Source of the DNA: Lutibacter sp. B2
GTDB lineage: Bacteria; Bacillota; Clostridia; Peptostreptococcales; Thermotaleaceae
NCBI GenBank assembly: GCA_015686845.1
Contig: JADPRS010000020.1
Span: 1-64,000, forward strand
Length of the DNA: 64,000 bases
Reading direction: 5' to 3'
This document shows, one piece after another, positions 61,979 to 64,000 of the stretch; within the stretch, counting starts at the first letter, position 1; every line of letters starts with the position of its first letter. Made by a program: the position numbers and the translations under genes. The notes beneath the pieces are model-generated. The model was not told the DNA's origin and did no database searches. It was given only the letters and a program-made list of their open reading frames with translations.

Positions 61979-63358
61979 TTATCCAATTAATCCAAGTACC
62001 ATGAATCCCACACTAGCTAATGCGGCAGAAGTCAATGCATATGGCATTTGAGTTTTCACATGATTCATCACATGTACTTCAGCAATCATAGACGATAAAA
62101 TTGTTGAGTCCGATATGGGAGAACAATGATCTCCAAATACACCTCCTGATATAATAGCACCCAGAGTGATTGGAATACTTACATCAAGAGCAACTGCCAT
62201 TGGAATAGCAATTGGAATCAATACTGCTACTGTCCCACCACTAGTTCCTGTAGCAAATGACATGAATGCACCTACAATGAAAATCATCAAAGGAACAAAA
62301 GCTGGATTAACACCACTGCTAATAGTTGCAATAAATGAACCTGTTCCCAATTGACTCACTAAATTACTAAAAGCAAAAGATAAGGTTAAAATCATGGTCA
62401 CTCCAAGGTAATTGGCCATACCATTGACCACCCATTTGAAATATATTTCTGTATTTATGATTCCTTGACCAATATAATAAATTCCTGTCAAAATCAAAGT
62501 AACAATAACACCAATGTAAATCCCGGCTGATCCATCACCAGTAATGTACATAATACTGAATATACTACCCACTAATAGCCCCAATGGAACAAGCATATTT
62601 TTAGCTTTCGGTACAATATCTCCTTCAAAAACCTGTTGAGAAGGGTAAGTCTCGGATTGTTCCGCTACTGTATTTTCAGTTGACCATTGCCTTTCTATCT
62701 TCCTATGATTATCCATGAAAATTACCACGGCAACGATTAGTATCGAGAATATTCCATAAAGTTGGAATGGCATTGCTGAAATTATCATGGTCATTGGATC
62801 TACTTCTATGATCCCCGCTGAAACTTGTCCTCCAACCATAGCCATTAAGAATGCACCTGCAGCATTAAATGGGATAAGCCATGCAATTGGAGACGATGTA
62901 GAATCTGTTATATATGCCAGTTTCTCTCTCGATACATCAAAGCGATCAAATAAAGGTCTTGAAGCAACGCCCGAAATAACGATGGAGCTGGTAGCATCAA
63001 TAAACAAGAAAATTCCAAGTACATAAGCCAATAACTGTGCACCTATTTTTGATCTCACCACTTTTCTTTTTTCAGTCAAATACTCTACCATGCCATGAAC
63101 CCCACCTGAGCCTTCAATCACATGGACAAATGCACCGATCATTAAACAAAACAGTATGGATTTTGCTGCCCAATCATCTTGAAAGACTTGATAAATACTA
63201 TTTAAACCTATAAAAGTTGTCCCTGTCTTCACATCTAAAATAATACCTGCTGCAATAATTCCTGATAAAAGAGCAATAAATACATTTTTAGCTACAAAAG
63301 CCAAAATGATTGCCAGTAACACAGGTACAATTGATAGCCAACTAATTTCCAAAATCAT
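61979..63358 (-). CDS. NhaC-family Na+/H+ antiporter-like transporter
   Basis: The 459-residue protein has about 12 helices and the NhaC blocks GVHGMVEYL, YITDSTSSPIAWLIPFNAAGAFL, TGTSGGTVAVLIPIAIP and SGGVFGDHCSPISDSTILSS, in which the Asp/Ser/His motif is the family signature. It may exchange Na+ or an organic substrate. The ATG at 63358 is adjacent to the SD AGGTG; a TTG at 63352 has better spacing, so the true start may be there. It is likely transcribed with the truncated NmrA-like gene, and the AraC regulator gene lies upstream. Confidence 0.88.
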   Translation of the reverse strand: MILEISWLSIVPVLLAIILAFVAKNVFIALLSGIIAAGIILDVKTGTTFIGLNSIYQVFQDDWAAKSILFCLMIGAFVHVIEGSGGVHGMVEYLTEKRKVVRSKIGAQLLAYVLGIFLFIDATSSIVISGVASRPLFDRFDVSREKLAYITDSTSSPIAWLIPFNAAGAFLMAMVGGQVSAGIIEVDPMTMIISAMPFQLYGIFSILIVAVVIFMDNHRKIERQWSTENTVAEQSETYPSQQVFEGDIVPKAKNMLVPLGLLVGSIFSIMYITGDGSAGIYIGVIVTLILTGIYYIGQGIINTEIYFKWVVNGMANYLGVTMILTLSFAFSNLVSQLGTGSFIATISSGVNPAFVPLMIFIVGAFMSFATGTSGGTVAVLIPIAIPMAVALDVSIPITLGAIISGGVFGDHCSPISDSTILSSMIAEVHVMNHVKTQMPYALTSAALASVGFMVLGLIG

Positions 63359-63471
63359 CACCTCATCATTTGATTTTTTATATAATTTGATAAATAACCA
63401 TCTTAAATATACTTTTATTATAACCACCATATGACCCCATTAGAATGTAATACTTCCATCAAAACCAATAA

Positions 63472-63499
63472 AAACGATACCTTCCTATAGGTATCGTTT
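63472..63499 (-). terminator. Terminator of the AraC-type gene
   Basis: AAACGATACCT and AGGTATCGTTT form an 11-bp stem with a 6-nt loop overlapping the stop codon at 63498, followed on the minus strand by TTTTATTGG. Confidence 0.8.
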
Positions 63500-64000
63500 A
63501 ATTACTAAAATATTCTGTTCTAAATTCCGTGGGTGAAACCCCTTCATATCGTTTAAAGAACTTCGTCAAATTGGAAGGTTCATCAAATCCCATTAAATCT
63601 GAAATTTCATTGATTGTGAGCTCTCCCTGTCCTATATACCTCTTGATTTCCAACAATATTCGATCAATAATAAATTGTTTAGCAGATAAATCTACAGCCC
63701 TTCTAGTAGATTGATTGATTGTTTTTTCAGACACTAACATCATCTTTGCATATTCCCCAACAGTTTTCTTTTCCTTATAATTCATCTCTACAAGATTTTT
63801 AAATTCCATAAATCGCTTATAAACACCAGTGTGTTCTCTCTGTTCATTCCCTTTCTTAAACCTACGGATTGTTAGCATAAAACTCCTTAAAAGAGATTTT
63901 AGCAATTGTATCTTCACCGTACGATCAACTGCTTGATACTCTTTGTACAATAAGTCAATCAGGATTCGATTAGAAGCCTCTTTATTAACATCTATTTCAA
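63498..64000 (-). CDS. AraC-family regulator (5' part outside the window)
   Basis: The visible part, about 167 residues, ends with an AraC-type double HTH (TVGEYAKMMLVSEKTINQSTRRAV; LTINEISDLMGFDEPSNLTKFFKRYEGVSPTEFR). The frame stays open to the end of the window (EIDVNKEASNRILIDLL), so the N-terminal sensor domain lies beyond 64000; an internal TTG at 63950 is not the start. It is oriented with the NhaC-type gene downstream, which it may control. Confidence 0.9.
   Translation of the reverse strand, partial: EIDVNKEASNRILIDLLYKEYQAVDRTVKIQLLKSLLRSFMLTIRRFKKGNEQREHTGVYKRFMEFKNLVEMNYKEKKTVGEYAKMMLVSEKTINQSTRRAVDLSAKQFIIDRILLEIKRYIGQGELTINEISDLMGFDEPSNLTKFFKRYEGVSPTEFRTEYFSN

Overview
The window is AT-rich DNA from a low-GC Gram-positive anaerobe, most likely a member of the Clostridia (class level is firm; genus cannot be named from the sequence). 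Pointers are the SAM-I and c-di-GMP-I riboswitches, strong AGGAGG ribosome binding sites, TTG/GTG starts, a Flp/Tad pilus locus without an outer-membrane secretin, two sigma-54 regulons and many PfkB, DcuC and AGCS type genes. No rRNA, tRNA, prophage or CRISPR array was seen.

Layout: 0-7.3 kb holds an orphan Cache-domain membrane protein, a glutaminase-symporter pair (glsA plus an AGCS transporter) behind a clear sigma-54 promoter, and the NtrC-type response regulator and histidine kinase that probably drive it. 7.3-15.0 kb is a four-gene Wadjet-like condensin defence operon in the order jetD-jetA-jetB-jetC, reading into the kinase gene with no visible terminator. A WYL regulator and a GyrI-like effector-binding protein diverge from it. 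16.6-21.6 kb is a partner-switching cluster (PP2C phosphatase, STAS protein, HATPase kinase) with a methyl-accepting chemotaxis protein in its middle. 21.7 kb encodes UV damage endonuclease.

22.9-30.2 kb is a complete Flp/Tad pilus operon preceded by a c-di-GMP-I riboswitch, and the convergent neighbour makes and/or degrades c-di-GMP (CHASE4-GGDEF-HD-GYP). 32.6-33.8 kb is a REP-type Y1 transposase gene bracketed by 13-bp inverted repeats with a heptamer tandem array at one end. 34-36 kb has rtcB, a YciI-like protein and an unknown membrane protein. 36.5-41.3 kb is a second sigma-54 system: an enhancer-binding protein, an octopine/nopaline-dehydrogenase-like enzyme and a DcuC/YfcC transporter behind a sigma-54 promoter with three upstream repeats.

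41.4-44.4 kb has housekeeping genes (map with SEC-C, DUF3842, a DnaJ-like protein, a TrpR-like YerC protein). 44.5-47.2 kb is a SAM riboswitch-metNIQ methionine importer. 47.2-50.9 kb has a second YfcC transporter divergent from an HTH-PfkB kinase and pseudouridine-5'-phosphate glycosidase. 51-60 kb contains an unknown membrane protein, an aspartate-type aminotransferase, an ABC exporter, an MscS channel, a DUF1835 protein, Ogt and a FetAB-like exporter. 60-64 kb has a MATE pump, a truncated NmrA-like gene, an NhaC antiporter and an AraC regulator cut by the window end.

Main themes are two self-contained sigma-54 circuits (promoter, upstream sites and activator in view), c-di-GMP control of a pilus, and a Wadjet operon lying next to a metabolic two-component system. 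All start choices below were made from Shine-Dalgarno (SD) spacing read in the sequence. Family calls are from recognised motifs, not database searches.
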